Both the position numbers and the translations under genes were made by a program. Under the pieces are notes generated by a model that was given only the letters and a program-made list of their open reading frames with translations, was not told the DNA's origin and made no database searches. From an uncultured Ruminococcus sp. (lineage in GTDB: Bacteria > Bacillota > Clostridia > Oscillospirales > Ruminococcaceae), in assembly GCA_900556055.1 (NCBI GenBank), contig USNJ01000034.1:1-14243 (forward strand): a DNA stretch of 14,243 nucleotides. Direction: 5' to 3'. Of the stretch, positions 6,709 to 13,126 are shown piece after piece (position 1 is the stretch's first letter; each line of letters opens with the position of its first letter).

Positions 6709-7656
6709 CTAAAAAGTGACGGCATTGAAGCCGTTTACGAGTGCGCCCGTGAGAAGCGTCCAGCCGTCCACCATTACGAACAGCAATATCTTGAACGGCA
6801 TCGCTATCGTAGCAGGCGGCAGCATTATCATACCGAGCGACATAAGCGTCGAGGACACGACGATATCTATGACAAGGAACGGAATAAACAGAAGGAAGCC
6901 TATCTCAAAGCCTATCCTTATCTCGCTCAGGATAAATGCGGGAACTACCGTGCGGAAGTCGAGCGTTTCAAGTGCCTGCTCCTCCGTTTCGGGATATTCG
7001 CCGCCCGTCATGTCGATGAAAAACGACATCGTATCGTTCGATGTATTTGCGAGCATCCACTTCTTTACGGGAGTTTCAGCCGCTTTTATCGCCTCGGTCA
7101 TGGTTATCTCGCCGCTTTTGTACGGCGCATATGCGACCTGATCTACCTGATCTATGACGGGGGACATTATGAACATCGTCAGGAACAGTGCAAGACCTAT
7201 CAGCACCTGATTCGGCGGTGTCTGCTGTATGCCCATAGCATTTCGCAGGAGCGAGAACGCTATTATTATCCTCGTAAAGCAGGTCATCATGATGATGATT
7301 GACGGTGCAAGGGTGAGGATAGTTATCAGCAGGATAAGGTCGATGGTATCGTTCGAGCCGTTTATTCCGAGCCTATCGAGAAGAGAGTCGCTTTCTTCGT
7401 CGTCTGTGACGGGTTCGTCATAGGGTGTGACTGTTTCTTCGGGGGCTGCCGTTTCGGTCTGTACCTGAGTCTGAGTAGTTTCGGGGACCTCAGTTTCGAC
7501 GTTCGGGATAGTCGTGACGATAGCAGCCGGCTCTGTCTCGGGCGTTTCAGCGGCATAGACAGGGCAGGATAGCATGGAAAAGGCTGCCGCAAACACGGAT
7601 ACCCCGACTGCCATTTTCCTTACAGCCGATATAAAAGACGAAAATTTATTGTTCAT
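6709..7656 (-). CDS. fliP: Flagellar export gate protein FliP with acidic N-terminal extension
   Basis: FliP (315 residues from this start) forms the core of the export pore. The start chosen is ATG at 7656, overlapping the end of fliO by 11 nt, with AAAGGA about 11 nt upstream. It gives a classic signal sequence (MNNKFSSFISAVRKM, then a hydrophobic run, likely cleaved near residue 35 at VYA-AE). A start farther upstream would add 51 basic residues encoded inside fliO and hide the signal. After the signal comes an acidic Thr/Pro/Glu-rich stretch (36-94) with no Lys or Arg. The FliP core then runs from about residue 104 (TIDLILLITILTLAPSIIIM) through TCFTRIIIAFSLLRNAMG, FILSEIRIGFEIGFLLFIPF and the LPPATIAMPFKILLF end. 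Usual FliP is about 220-260 residues, so the extension is notable. Confidence 0.95.
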   Translation of the reverse strand: MNNKFSSFISAVRKMAVGVSVFAAAFSMLSCPVYAAETPETEPAAIVTTIPNVETEVPETTQTQVQTETAAPEETVTPYDEPVTDDEESDSLLDRLGINGSNDTIDLILLITILTLAPSIIIMMTCFTRIIIAFSLLRNAMGIQQTPPNQVLIGLALFLTMFIMSPVIDQVDQVAYAPYKSGEITMTEAIKAAETPVKKWMLANTSNDTMSFFIDMTGGEYPETEEQALETLDFRTVVPAFILSEIRIGFEIGFLLFIPFLVIDIVVSSTLMSLGMIMLPPATIAMPFKILLFVMVDGWTLLTGALVNGFNAVTF

Positions 7657-8062
7657 TGTCGTTACCGTCCTTTTCGCTGCTGTTTCGGGAATTGCCGACG
7701 GGGTGAAATTTTTCGGCGGTAACTTTTTTGAGTGCCGAAAGAAAATCCATTTCCCCTTCGCCCCCGTTTCCGCCTGTATTATACAGCTTTTCCGCTTCTT
7801 CGCTGTCAAGCTCGCAGATAAGCTCGGTATGCTGCGGGCTTACTCCTATCAGCAGGAGCTTGCTGCCCGCCCTGACAGCCACAAGAAACTTATCGTTTGA
7901 AAGAGGCAGACGTTCAACTGCCGTCAGCAGCCTTTTGCCGCCGACAGCTCCGCTCTGCCCCGTAAATACGCGGTTATTCAGCCATCTTGCCAGTCTGCAT
8001 GTCACCCATATAAGCAGAATTACCCCTATAAGAGCCAGCAGGACTGTGAAGATCTCCTTCAT
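7646..8062 (-). CDS. fliO: Flagellar biosynthesis protein FliO
   Basis: The 138-residue FliO assists assembly of the FliP ring during export-gate formation. It has one N-terminal membrane helix (about residues 4-24) followed by basic residues (CRLARWLNNR) and a small cytoplasmic domain. The latter contains the typical FliO pattern (LLTAVERLPLSNDKFLVAVRAGSKLLLIGVS, about 45-75). The tail is polar and low-complexity (GNGGEGEM, SRNSSEKDGNDNEQ). It starts in an ATGA overlap with the cheY stop (8060-8064), implying translational coupling, and its 3' end overlaps fliP by 11 nt. FliO is poorly conserved, so the call rests on both sequence pattern and position. Confidence 0.88.
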   Translation of the reverse strand: MKEIFTVLLALIGVILLIWVTCRLARWLNNRVFTGQSGAVGGKRLLTAVERLPLSNDKFLVAVRAGSKLLLIGVSPQHTELICELDSEEAEKLYNTGGNGGEGEMDFLSALKKVTAEKFHPVGNSRNSSEKDGNDNEQ

Positions 8063-8424
8063 CAGCCGATTACTTTCTTTACAGTCTGGAGAATCCTCTC
8101 AGGCTTGAAAGGCTTTACGATGAAGTCGAGAGCGCCCAGCTTGATAGCCTCTACAACCATGGATTCCTGACCCATAGCGCTGCACATTACCACCTTAGCG
8201 GAAGGATCTGATGCCTTGATATCTCTGAGAGCCTCGATACCTGTCTTATTGGGCATTGTGATGTCCATGATAACGAGGTCGGGCTTCTCGGCAGCGTATG
8301 TATTGCAGGCGATCTCACCGTCTGCAGCTTCGAGAATGTTTGTATAGCCATTCTGAGTAAGTGCATTCTTGATCATCATTCGCATGAAAGCAGCGTCGTC
8401 AACCAGAAGAATTTTCTTATCCAT
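8062..8424 (-). CDS. cheY: Chemotaxis response regulator CheY
   Basis: This single receiver domain of 120 residues has no output domain. When phosphorylated it binds the switch proteins FliM/FliY and alters motor rotation. The acidic pair D9-D10, phospho-acceptor D54 (LVIMD), S82 in CSAMG and K104 in VKPF are all present. The aromatic switch position is Phe101. The start is ATG 8424, chosen because CGGAG (plus 8432-8436) lies 7 nt upstream and the protein then begins MDKKILLVDD like other CheY. An upstream ATG at 8478 would add 18 atypical residues. It sits between fliY and fliO, as in Bacillus, and overlaps fliO by 1 nt plus its stop. No chemotaxis kinase gene is in the window. Confidence 0.97.
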   Translation of the reverse strand: MDKKILLVDDAAFMRMMIKNALTQNGYTNILEAADGEIACNTYAAEKPDLVIMDITMPNKTGIEALRDIKASDPSAKVVMCSAMGQESMVVEAIKLGALDFIVKPFKPERILQTVKKVIG

Positions 8425-8462
8425 AATAATACTCCGTTTCTCCGCATAGAAAAATATATTAT

Positions 8463-8475
8463 CCGCACGCTGCGG
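8463..8475 (-). other. Small GC hairpin followed by U-rich RNA, fliY-cheY gap
   Basis: In the 84-nt gap after fliY, the minus-strand RNA contains CCGCA-GCG-TGCGG followed by an A/U-rich run (ATAATATATTTTTC, plus 8449-8462). The 5-bp stem with a 3-nt loop and the non-contiguous U-run make it at best a weak attenuator. A second small hairpin (GCGG-CTGT-CCGC on the plus strand) lies next to it. Moderate structure here could adjust the ratio of CheY to the switch proteins. Confidence 0.25.
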
Positions 8476-8508
8476 CATCTGCGGCTGTCCGCGGTGCGAT
8501 GTGTAAGC

Positions 8509-9852
8509 TTACTTACTTGCTTCGCCGAGTGATTCGAGGAAGCGGGACTTCACGATCTCCGTGATACGCACTGCGAAGTTATCGCCGATAACGACGACAT
8601 CTCCCTTTGCGATAAGGTGACCGTTTACTATAACATCAACAGGAGCGCCTGCCTGACGTTCAAGTTCGATTATAGTTCCCTGCTGGAACTCAAGTATCTC
8701 CTTAACCTTCTTGGATGTTGAGCCGAGTTCAACGGTAACATCGAGGGGGATACCCATCAGCAGCTTCAGGTTGTCATTCTCATCCTTATTCAGCAGCGGC
8801 GAGTTATAGTCCTCAAAGCTCTTGAGCTGAACGGGCTGAACATTGACATTCGGCTGCATATAAACAGGCTGCTGATAATAATACGGCGGATAGCCCTGGG
8901 GCATCTGCTGCATATTGGGGTCAGCGGGCTGCTGGGGATAGCCGTAGGGCTGCTGCGGCATCTGCTGCATATTCATCTGAGGCATAGCCGCCTGCGGATT
9001 CTGCATATTAGGCACATTCTGCGCAGGTGCAGGCTGCGGAGCCGCCGTCTGAGGTGCAGGTGCGGGAGCCGGTGCTGCGGGGGAAGGTGCGGGCGAAGAG
9101 GAAGCTGATGAAGCATTGCCGACATTGAGCATAGCCTCGATCTGCTCCTGGCTGAGCTTTCCGTCGCCGCTCTGAGATGCGATAGCGGCAGCCTCCTGGG
9201 CGAAGGAATTCTCCTTTGTAGCCTCTTCGACAGCTGTGCCGTAGCCCTGGAGCATCTTATCAGCCATAGACTTTGCAAGATCTATCGAAAGGACGGTAAT
9301 GAACTCACTGTTTATAACTCCGTCGATAGTGATGTTGAACTTTACCTGGCAGACATAATCCTCGCCGTCAACATCTCCTGCGATAGAGAAAGGCTCGTCC
9401 TTTTCGTGGATAGCAGCAACAGGGGTCGAGATATCAACAGAAGTGTCGATCAGCTCCGAAAGAGCGGTAGCCGAAGCACCCATCATCTGGTTCATGACCT
9501 CGCAGACTGCGGAAATATTCATCTCATCGAACTGGAAATCGTCTGAAATAACGAGCGGCTGACCCATCAGCTGATTAAGTATGAGCTGCACATCGTTCTG
9601 CTTCAGCACGAGTATAGAGGAACCGCTTACGCCCTTTATGTACTGGATAGTAACATGGATAGACGGCTCCAGATCGGGGTAGGACATATCTTTGGCTTTT
9701 ACGACGCTTACCTGCGGTGTAGTGATCCACACCTTGGCACCCAGCAGGTTGGAGACGGCAGTAGCGGCAGAGCCCATGGTGATATTTTCAATTTCGCCGA
9801 TAGCGTCTTTTTCCACCTCGCCGAAGCCTTGGATAAGGTTTTCGTTGCTCAT
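8509..9852 (-). CDS. fliY: Flagellar motor switch phosphatase FliY (CheC-like domain plus FliN/SpoA domain)
   Basis: A 447-residue switch protein that would dephosphorylate CheY-P at the C-ring and supply the FliN layer. Residues about 1-205 form a CheC-type domain in which both active sites fit D/S-x3-E-x2-N-x22-P: D16/E20/N23/P46 and S114/E118/N121/P144. A FliM-like CheY-binding motif, LSQEQIEAML, sits at 233-242, whereas Bacillus FliY has it at the N-terminus. A Pro/Ala then Gln/Met/Tyr-rich linker covers about 248-343. The C-terminal SpoA/FliN domain is at about 360-440. The start is ATG 9852, with GAGGT (plus 9863-9867) 10 nt upstream overlapping the fliM stop. The alternative ATG at 9861 has only a 1-nt spacer. 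The protein is longer than Bacillus FliY (about 378) because of the linker. Confidence 0.95.
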   Translation of the reverse strand: MSNENLIQGFGEVEKDAIGEIENITMGSAATAVSNLLGAKVWITTPQVSVVKAKDMSYPDLEPSIHVTIQYIKGVSGSSILVLKQNDVQLILNQLMGQPLVISDDFQFDEMNISAVCEVMNQMMGASATALSELIDTSVDISTPVAAIHEKDEPFSIAGDVDGEDYVCQVKFNITIDGVINSEFITVLSIDLAKSMADKMLQGYGTAVEEATKENSFAQEAAAIASQSGDGKLSQEQIEAMLNVGNASSASSSPAPSPAAPAPAPAPQTAAPQPAPAQNVPNMQNPQAAMPQMNMQQMPQQPYGYPQQPADPNMQQMPQGYPPYYYQQPVYMQPNVNVQPVQLKSFEDYNSPLLNKDENDNLKLLMGIPLDVTVELGSTSKKVKEILEFQQGTIIELERQAGAPVDVIVNGHLIAKGDVVVIGDNFAVRITEIVKSRFLESLGEASK

Positions 9853-9865
9853 TCTCTCCATTACC

Positions 9866-10867
9866 TCAATTCTTGTATATATTATCTATTTTCACAGCCT
9901 TGCGGCCGCCCTTTTCGCCCAGTTTTCCGTCAAACCAGACATGTCCGCCTATTTTGATGACGACATTGTCCGAGATATTTTTATTGAGCGGGATTATATC
10001 TCCGGGCTGGAGGGTAAGTATATCGTAAAGATCGACCTGAGTTTCGGATAAAACGGCATCGACCTTCAGCTTGCTGTTCTTTATTCCGCTGAGAATTTCC
10101 TCGCGGCGTTCGCTGTCCTTATTTGCATCGAATTTCTTTCCGCTCTTGGCAAACCTGTCGGAGAATTTCGCCATTATGCTTTCGAGATTAAGAGCGGGGA
10201 TACAGATGGAAAGCGTATTTTTCGTCTGCTTTATCTCAAGCTCCAGCATTACAAGGATAACGACATCGTCGGGATTTATCGACTGGAGGACTCTTGCGTT
10301 TGTTTCGAGGCTCGTCATTACAGGATTTACCTCGATAAACGGATCCCACGCCTGCTTCAGGCTCGCTGCGAGCTTTGACATAACGTTGGACATCAGACCG
10401 ACTTCGATCTCCGTGAAATCCCTGTTTATGCTGGTGAACTGACCGTCGCCGCCCATAAGACGGTCGATCATGCAATAGGTGATAGGGTTTGCGAGCTGCA
10501 TTATGATGGAGGTCTCAAGAACATCCTCGTCCACAATGCCCATATTTACGGTCGAAAGCATGACATAATCGGGGAGGGCGTTGTTGAACTCGTAGTATCT
10601 CTGCTCCTCGATCTGCATGACCTCTACCTTGCAGTAAAGTCTGAGCAGACCTGTCAGATAGGAGGAAATGACTCTTGCGTAGGTCTCGAAGATACTTTCT
10701 ACCGTTTTGAGCTGTTCCTTAGTGAACTTTTTCGGCATGCGGAAGTCATAGTTCTTGACATTATCCGCTTTTTCGTTCGTTTCGATCTCCTCAAAAGCTT
10801 CTGAACCATTGGCACTGAAGCTGTTCAGCAGTGCGTCGATCTGGCTTTGCGAAAGCACGTCAGCCAT
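9866..10867 (-). CDS. fliM: Flagellar motor switch protein FliM
   Basis: The 333-residue FliM is the middle C-ring protein, which receives CheY-P and transmits switching to FliG. It opens with the CheY-binding motif LSQSQIDALLNS (5-16). An acidic linker precedes the FliM middle domain (about 45-235), which includes the GGDG loop at 139-142 followed by FTEIE. The C-terminal SpoA-type domain is at about 255-325 (KLKVDAVLSETQVDLYDILTL, then LQPGDIIPLNK). GAGGTG precedes ATG. Its stop overlaps the fliY ribosome binding site, indicating coupling. Upstream is motB after 80 nt; the usual fliL is missing. Confidence 0.97.
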   Translation of the reverse strand: MADVLSQSQIDALLNSFSANGSEAFEEIETNEKADNVKNYDFRMPKKFTKEQLKTVESIFETYARVISSYLTGLLRLYCKVEVMQIEEQRYYEFNNALPDYVMLSTVNMGIVDEDVLETSIIMQLANPITYCMIDRLMGGDGQFTSINRDFTEIEVGLMSNVMSKLAASLKQAWDPFIEVNPVMTSLETNARVLQSINPDDVVILVMLELEIKQTKNTLSICIPALNLESIMAKFSDRFAKSGKKFDANKDSERREEILSGIKNSKLKVDAVLSETQVDLYDILTLQPGDIIPLNKNISDNVVIKIGGHVWFDGKLGEKGGRKAVKIDNIYKN

Positions 10868-10947
10868 ATATGTAATCTCACCTCTGTTTTCGGATTATTG
10901 GAAGAATGCGGTCAGAGAAGCTCCGGATAAATGCTCTCTGCAAAACA

Positions 10948-11823
10948 TCAGCTTTCAAGGAAGCCGTCATTCAGCTGATTTACTGCGCCTGCGGCATTTT
11001 CGTCAAGCTCAGGCTCTCTTGAATTACCCTCGGGATCGACGCTCTGGAGATAATTCGAGCCGAATTCGAGCTTAAACAGCTCATCAAGCACCTTCTGATC
11101 GCTGAAATCCGCATCATTTCTGATAATAACTATCTCAACGCGGCGGTTCTGGAGCCTGCCCTCGTCGGTGTTATTATCTGCGACGGGGCGGTATTTTCCG
11201 TATCCCGTTGCGGAATATTTTGATGAATCGCTTACGTTAAGACTTATAAGATAGTTTACAACTGCGTCGGCACGTCCCGAAGAAAGGTCCCACTCATTGG
11301 TATCGGACGTAAGCGCCTGTGCCGTATGTCCGCTGACCTTGATGGAGAGGATCTTATCATCGATATCGCTGAGTCCTCCGCATATATCTGAAAGAACGTC
11401 CATGCCCGAATCGAGCAGCACGTCACTGTCAGGTGCAAAGAAGATCTTGTCTCTGAATTTGAGATAGATAGCGAGGTCGGTCATTTCCACCTGCACGTTA
11501 TCCTGGTTTCCGCTTGATGCAATGACCTCTTTAAGGTACTCATAGAAGTTGTCGAACTCGTCCTCACCGACTTCATCGCCGTTCGGGTCGAAGATAGACA
11601 GCACTGCATCGGAATCCTTTTCGCCCGTATTTTCGGCGATTATCTGAGCGATGACCTCGACAGGCGCACCGCTGAGTGATGCTATAACTATCTGCTCTCT
11701 GGTTTTATCCATTGACGACATGGCGAAAAGCATAACGAAGAAGGTCAGCAGCAGCGTGACCATGTCTCCGTAGGTATCCATCCAACTGCCCTCGGGCTCC
11801 GGATCAGACTTTCGTCTTGCCAT
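10948..11823 (-). CDS. motB: Flagellar stator protein MotB
   Basis: MotB (291 residues) anchors the stator to peptidoglycan and carries the ion-pathway aspartate. The N-terminus is basic and precedes a single membrane helix. D20 in the YGD motif, followed by MVTLLLTFFVMLFAMSS, corresponds to the essential proton-binding Asp. A periplasmic acidic linker (about 68-105) leads to the OmpA-like peptidoglycan-binding domain (about 118-236), with SGHTAQ at 164-169 and RLQNRRVEI at 223-231. The C-terminal tail is acidic (about 255-291). The start is the second ATG (11823), since GGAGGT lies 6 nt before it but directly abuts the first ATG at 11829. A candidate promoter lies in the 150-nt gap after motA. 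Ion specificity (H+ or Na+) cannot be read with certainty. Confidence 0.96.
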   Translation of the reverse strand: MARRKSDPEPEGSWMDTYGDMVTLLLTFFVMLFAMSSMDKTREQIVIASLSGAPVEVIAQIIAENTGEKDSDAVLSIFDPNGDEVGEDEFDNFYEYLKEVIASSGNQDNVQVEMTDLAIYLKFRDKIFFAPDSDVLLDSGMDVLSDICGGLSDIDDKILSIKVSGHTAQALTSDTNEWDLSSGRADAVVNYLISLNVSDSSKYSATGYGKYRPVADNNTDEGRLQNRRVEIVIIRNDADFSDQKVLDELFKLEFGSNYLQSVDPEGNSREPELDENAAGAVNQLNDGFLES

Positions 11824-11829
11824 AATCAT

Positions 11830-11835
11830 ACCTCC
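11830..11835 (-). promoter_or_regulatory. motB ribosome binding site that decides the start
   Basis: GGAGGT on the minus strand abuts an ATG at 11829 with no spacer and lies 6 nt before the ATG at 11823. The second ATG is therefore the likely start, removing two residues. Confidence 0.75.
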
Positions 11836-11888
11836 GATACAAGGTTACAGGTGAGCCGTCCATCAGGGGATATACCTGCAACCATATT

Positions 11889-11917
11889 ATTATACCACAA
11901 AACAATCCGCATTACCA
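11889..11917 (-). promoter_or_regulatory. Candidate extended -10 promoter between motA and motB
   Basis: A perfect TATAAT (plus 11889-11894) is preceded by TGG, giving the extended -10 form TGnTATAAT. A weak -35 TGGTAA (plus 11912-11917) lies 17 nt upstream. The predicted start near 11882 gives a leader of about 59 nt to motB. The motA-motB gap is about 150 nt, unusual because these two genes normally abut or overlap. No terminator with a U-tract is clear after motA. Confidence 0.5.
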
Positions 11918-11973
11918 TAGGTTTTGAAAATTTTTGTGTGATATGATGAAAACTTTTTCTTCAAATTATGCAA

Positions 11974-12777
11974 TTACTCCGAAGCTGACGAAGAAGCCCT
12001 TGCGCCCTTGGGCTTGTCTGCGGTAGCAGGGAGCATCATTCTGAGCTTTTCCTCGACATATCTCGGGTTAGCGCCGCTGATGATAGCGAGAGCGCCCTCC
12101 TTGACTATCTGCATACAGAGTACCTCCTTATTATGGAGATATTTCAGCTGGTTTGCGATAGGGTTGAATATAACATGGGCGAGGATACATCCGTAGAATG
12201 TAGTGATAAGGGCTGTTGACATACTCGCACCGAGTCCTGCGGCGGAGCTTGCATCGGAGAGGTTCAGACCCTTCAGCATGTTGATAAGTCCGACGAGCGT
12301 ACCGATCATTCCGAACGCAGGGGCAACGGAGCCTGCCTTTGTCCAGAGGGCGAAGTTGGACTCATGTCTGTCGCACATGAAATCTATCGAATCATCGAGC
12401 ATAGACTGCACCTTTTCTGAGTCATTTGCGTCAACGATGAGCATAAGGGCTGATTTTGTGAACGGGTCCGAGCAGGCATTCGCAGCCTCTTCAAGCTGAA
12501 GGATACCTTTCAGACGGGCAGTCTTACAATAATCCACCATTTCGTCGATGCGCTGGTTCGGGTCGAACTTAGGCTGAACAAATGTCAGCTTCAGCATAAC
12601 GCCGACCTTTTTCAGCGTGGAAGCGGGGTATGTAAAGATGACCGCACCGATCGTACCGCCGAGAACGATAGCTATGGAAGCGGGGTCCCAGAAGTTCTTG
12701 AGTTCTCCGCCGTTCATAATGCCCCAGATGGTAAGTCCGAAGGCGATAACAAGTCCTATGATACCGGTTATATTCAT
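11974..12777 (-). CDS. motA: Flagellar stator protein MotA
   Basis: The 267-residue MotA forms the pentameric stator ring around MotB and pushes on FliG. Four membrane segments are visible: about 3-20, 33-52, 148-168 and 185-206. The cytoplasmic loop holds the charged pair R88 and E96, with the same 8-residue spacing as R90/E98 of E. coli MotA. The conserved prolines are P153 (SVAPAFGMIGTLVGL) and P206 (FNPIANQL). A polar Ser/Ala-rich tail ends the protein. AAAAGGAG lies 9 nt upstream of ATG. It follows flbD by 61 nt and precedes motB by about 150 nt. Confidence 0.97.
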   Translation of the reverse strand: MNITGIIGLVIAFGLTIWGIMNGGELKNFWDPASIAIVLGGTIGAVIFTYPASTLKKVGVMLKLTFVQPKFDPNQRIDEMVDYCKTARLKGILQLEEAANACSDPFTKSALMLIVDANDSEKVQSMLDDSIDFMCDRHESNFALWTKAGSVAPAFGMIGTLVGLINMLKGLNLSDASSAAGLGASMSTALITTFYGCILAHVIFNPIANQLKYLHNKEVLCMQIVKEGALAIISGANPRYVEEKLRMMLPATADKPKGARASSSASE

Positions 12778-12838
12778 AAAATACTTCTCCTTTTCGGAAA
12801 ATTTCTATATAAAACGCATCTGCGCTTATGTCCGTGAG

Positions 12839-13054
12839 TTATTTTCTGAGGCTTATGACAGCCTCTGCGGTTTTTATCGAATAAAAGGTTTCGATATCGG
12901 CTATCTGTTTTCTGATATCCTCGAGGGATTCCTTTACGACGTACCTGTGACCGTTCTGCATTGTAACGACCGTATCGGGTGTCTGCTCTGCGATCTCTAT
13001 GAATTTTTCATTGAGCAGAAGCTCGGTTCCGTTGAGTCTTGTCAATGTGATCAT
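12839..13054 (-). CDS. flbD: FlbD/SwrD family flagellar protein
   Basis: A 71-residue cytoplasmic protein of the FlbD family. The Bacillus homologue SwrD/YlzI raises motor power or stator function. It begins MITLTRLNGTELLLN and includes the conserved PDTVVTMQNGHRYVVKES (about 26-43), then a short helical tail. The start was moved to ATG 13054, because the upstream ATG at 13069 has no ribosome binding site. The string TGGGGA, which overlaps that ATG, sits about 8 nt before 13054, and family members begin MI.LTRLNG. Its position between flgE and motA is typical for Clostridia. The precise function in this organism is inferred from the family. Confidence 0.92.
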   Translation of the reverse strand: MITLTRLNGTELLLNEKFIEIAEQTPDTVVTMQNGHRYVVKESLEDIRKQIADIETFYSIKTAEAVISLRK

Positions 13055-13062
13055 TATAATAT

Positions 13063-13068
13063 TCCCCA
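13063..13068 (-). promoter_or_regulatory. flbD ribosome binding site overlapping a decoy ATG
   Basis: Minus-strand TGGGGA lies 8 nt before the ATG at 13054 and includes part of the in-frame ATG at 13069-13067. Nothing Shine-Dalgarno-like precedes that upstream ATG. The weak site may make flbD translation modest or structure-dependent, since a hairpin lies just upstream. Confidence 0.5.
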
Positions 13069-13084
13069 TAAATCAACGGATTCG

Positions 13085-13109
13085 GGCAGCGGAAATATTA
13101 TCCGCCGCC
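13085..13109 (-). other. Hairpin in flgE-flbD gap
   Basis: The arms 13085-13093 and 13101-13109 pair over 9 bp (GGCGGCGGA with TCCGCTGCC, one G.U) around a 7-nt A/T loop in the minus-strand RNA. No U-tract follows, so an intrinsic terminator is unlikely. It lies 17 nt after the flgE stop and could protect the abundant hook mRNA 3' end or tune flbD. Confidence 0.55.
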
Positions 13110-13126
13110 GTCAGCCGCATTATTTT

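Noticed and set aside
6628..7302. 224-codon plus-strand open frame
   Set aside because: Antisense to fliP, Tyr/Arg/His-rich, and crossing the fliP-fliQ hairpin; not credible as a protein.
7657..7809. Upstream start for fliP adding 51 residues
   Set aside because: The extension is the out-of-frame image of fliO and would bury the signal sequence; the ATG at 7656 has a plausible ribosome site.
8425..8478. Upstream start for cheY adding 18 residues
   Set aside because: The extension is unlike CheY N-termini, while the internal ATG at 8424 has CGGAG at 7 nt and gives the standard start of the receiver fold.
8980..9111. CRISPR-like or tandem-repeat array in the GC-rich repetitive DNA of fliY
   Set aside because: The repetition follows Pro/Ala/Gln codons in an intact reading frame with irregular spacing; no repeat-spacer structure.
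12785..12835. Possible terminator between flbD and motA (CGC-AGAT-GCG with A and U flanks)
   Set aside because: Only three GC pairs, and it lies just before a well-formed motA ribosome site; stem strength insufficient for a terminator call.
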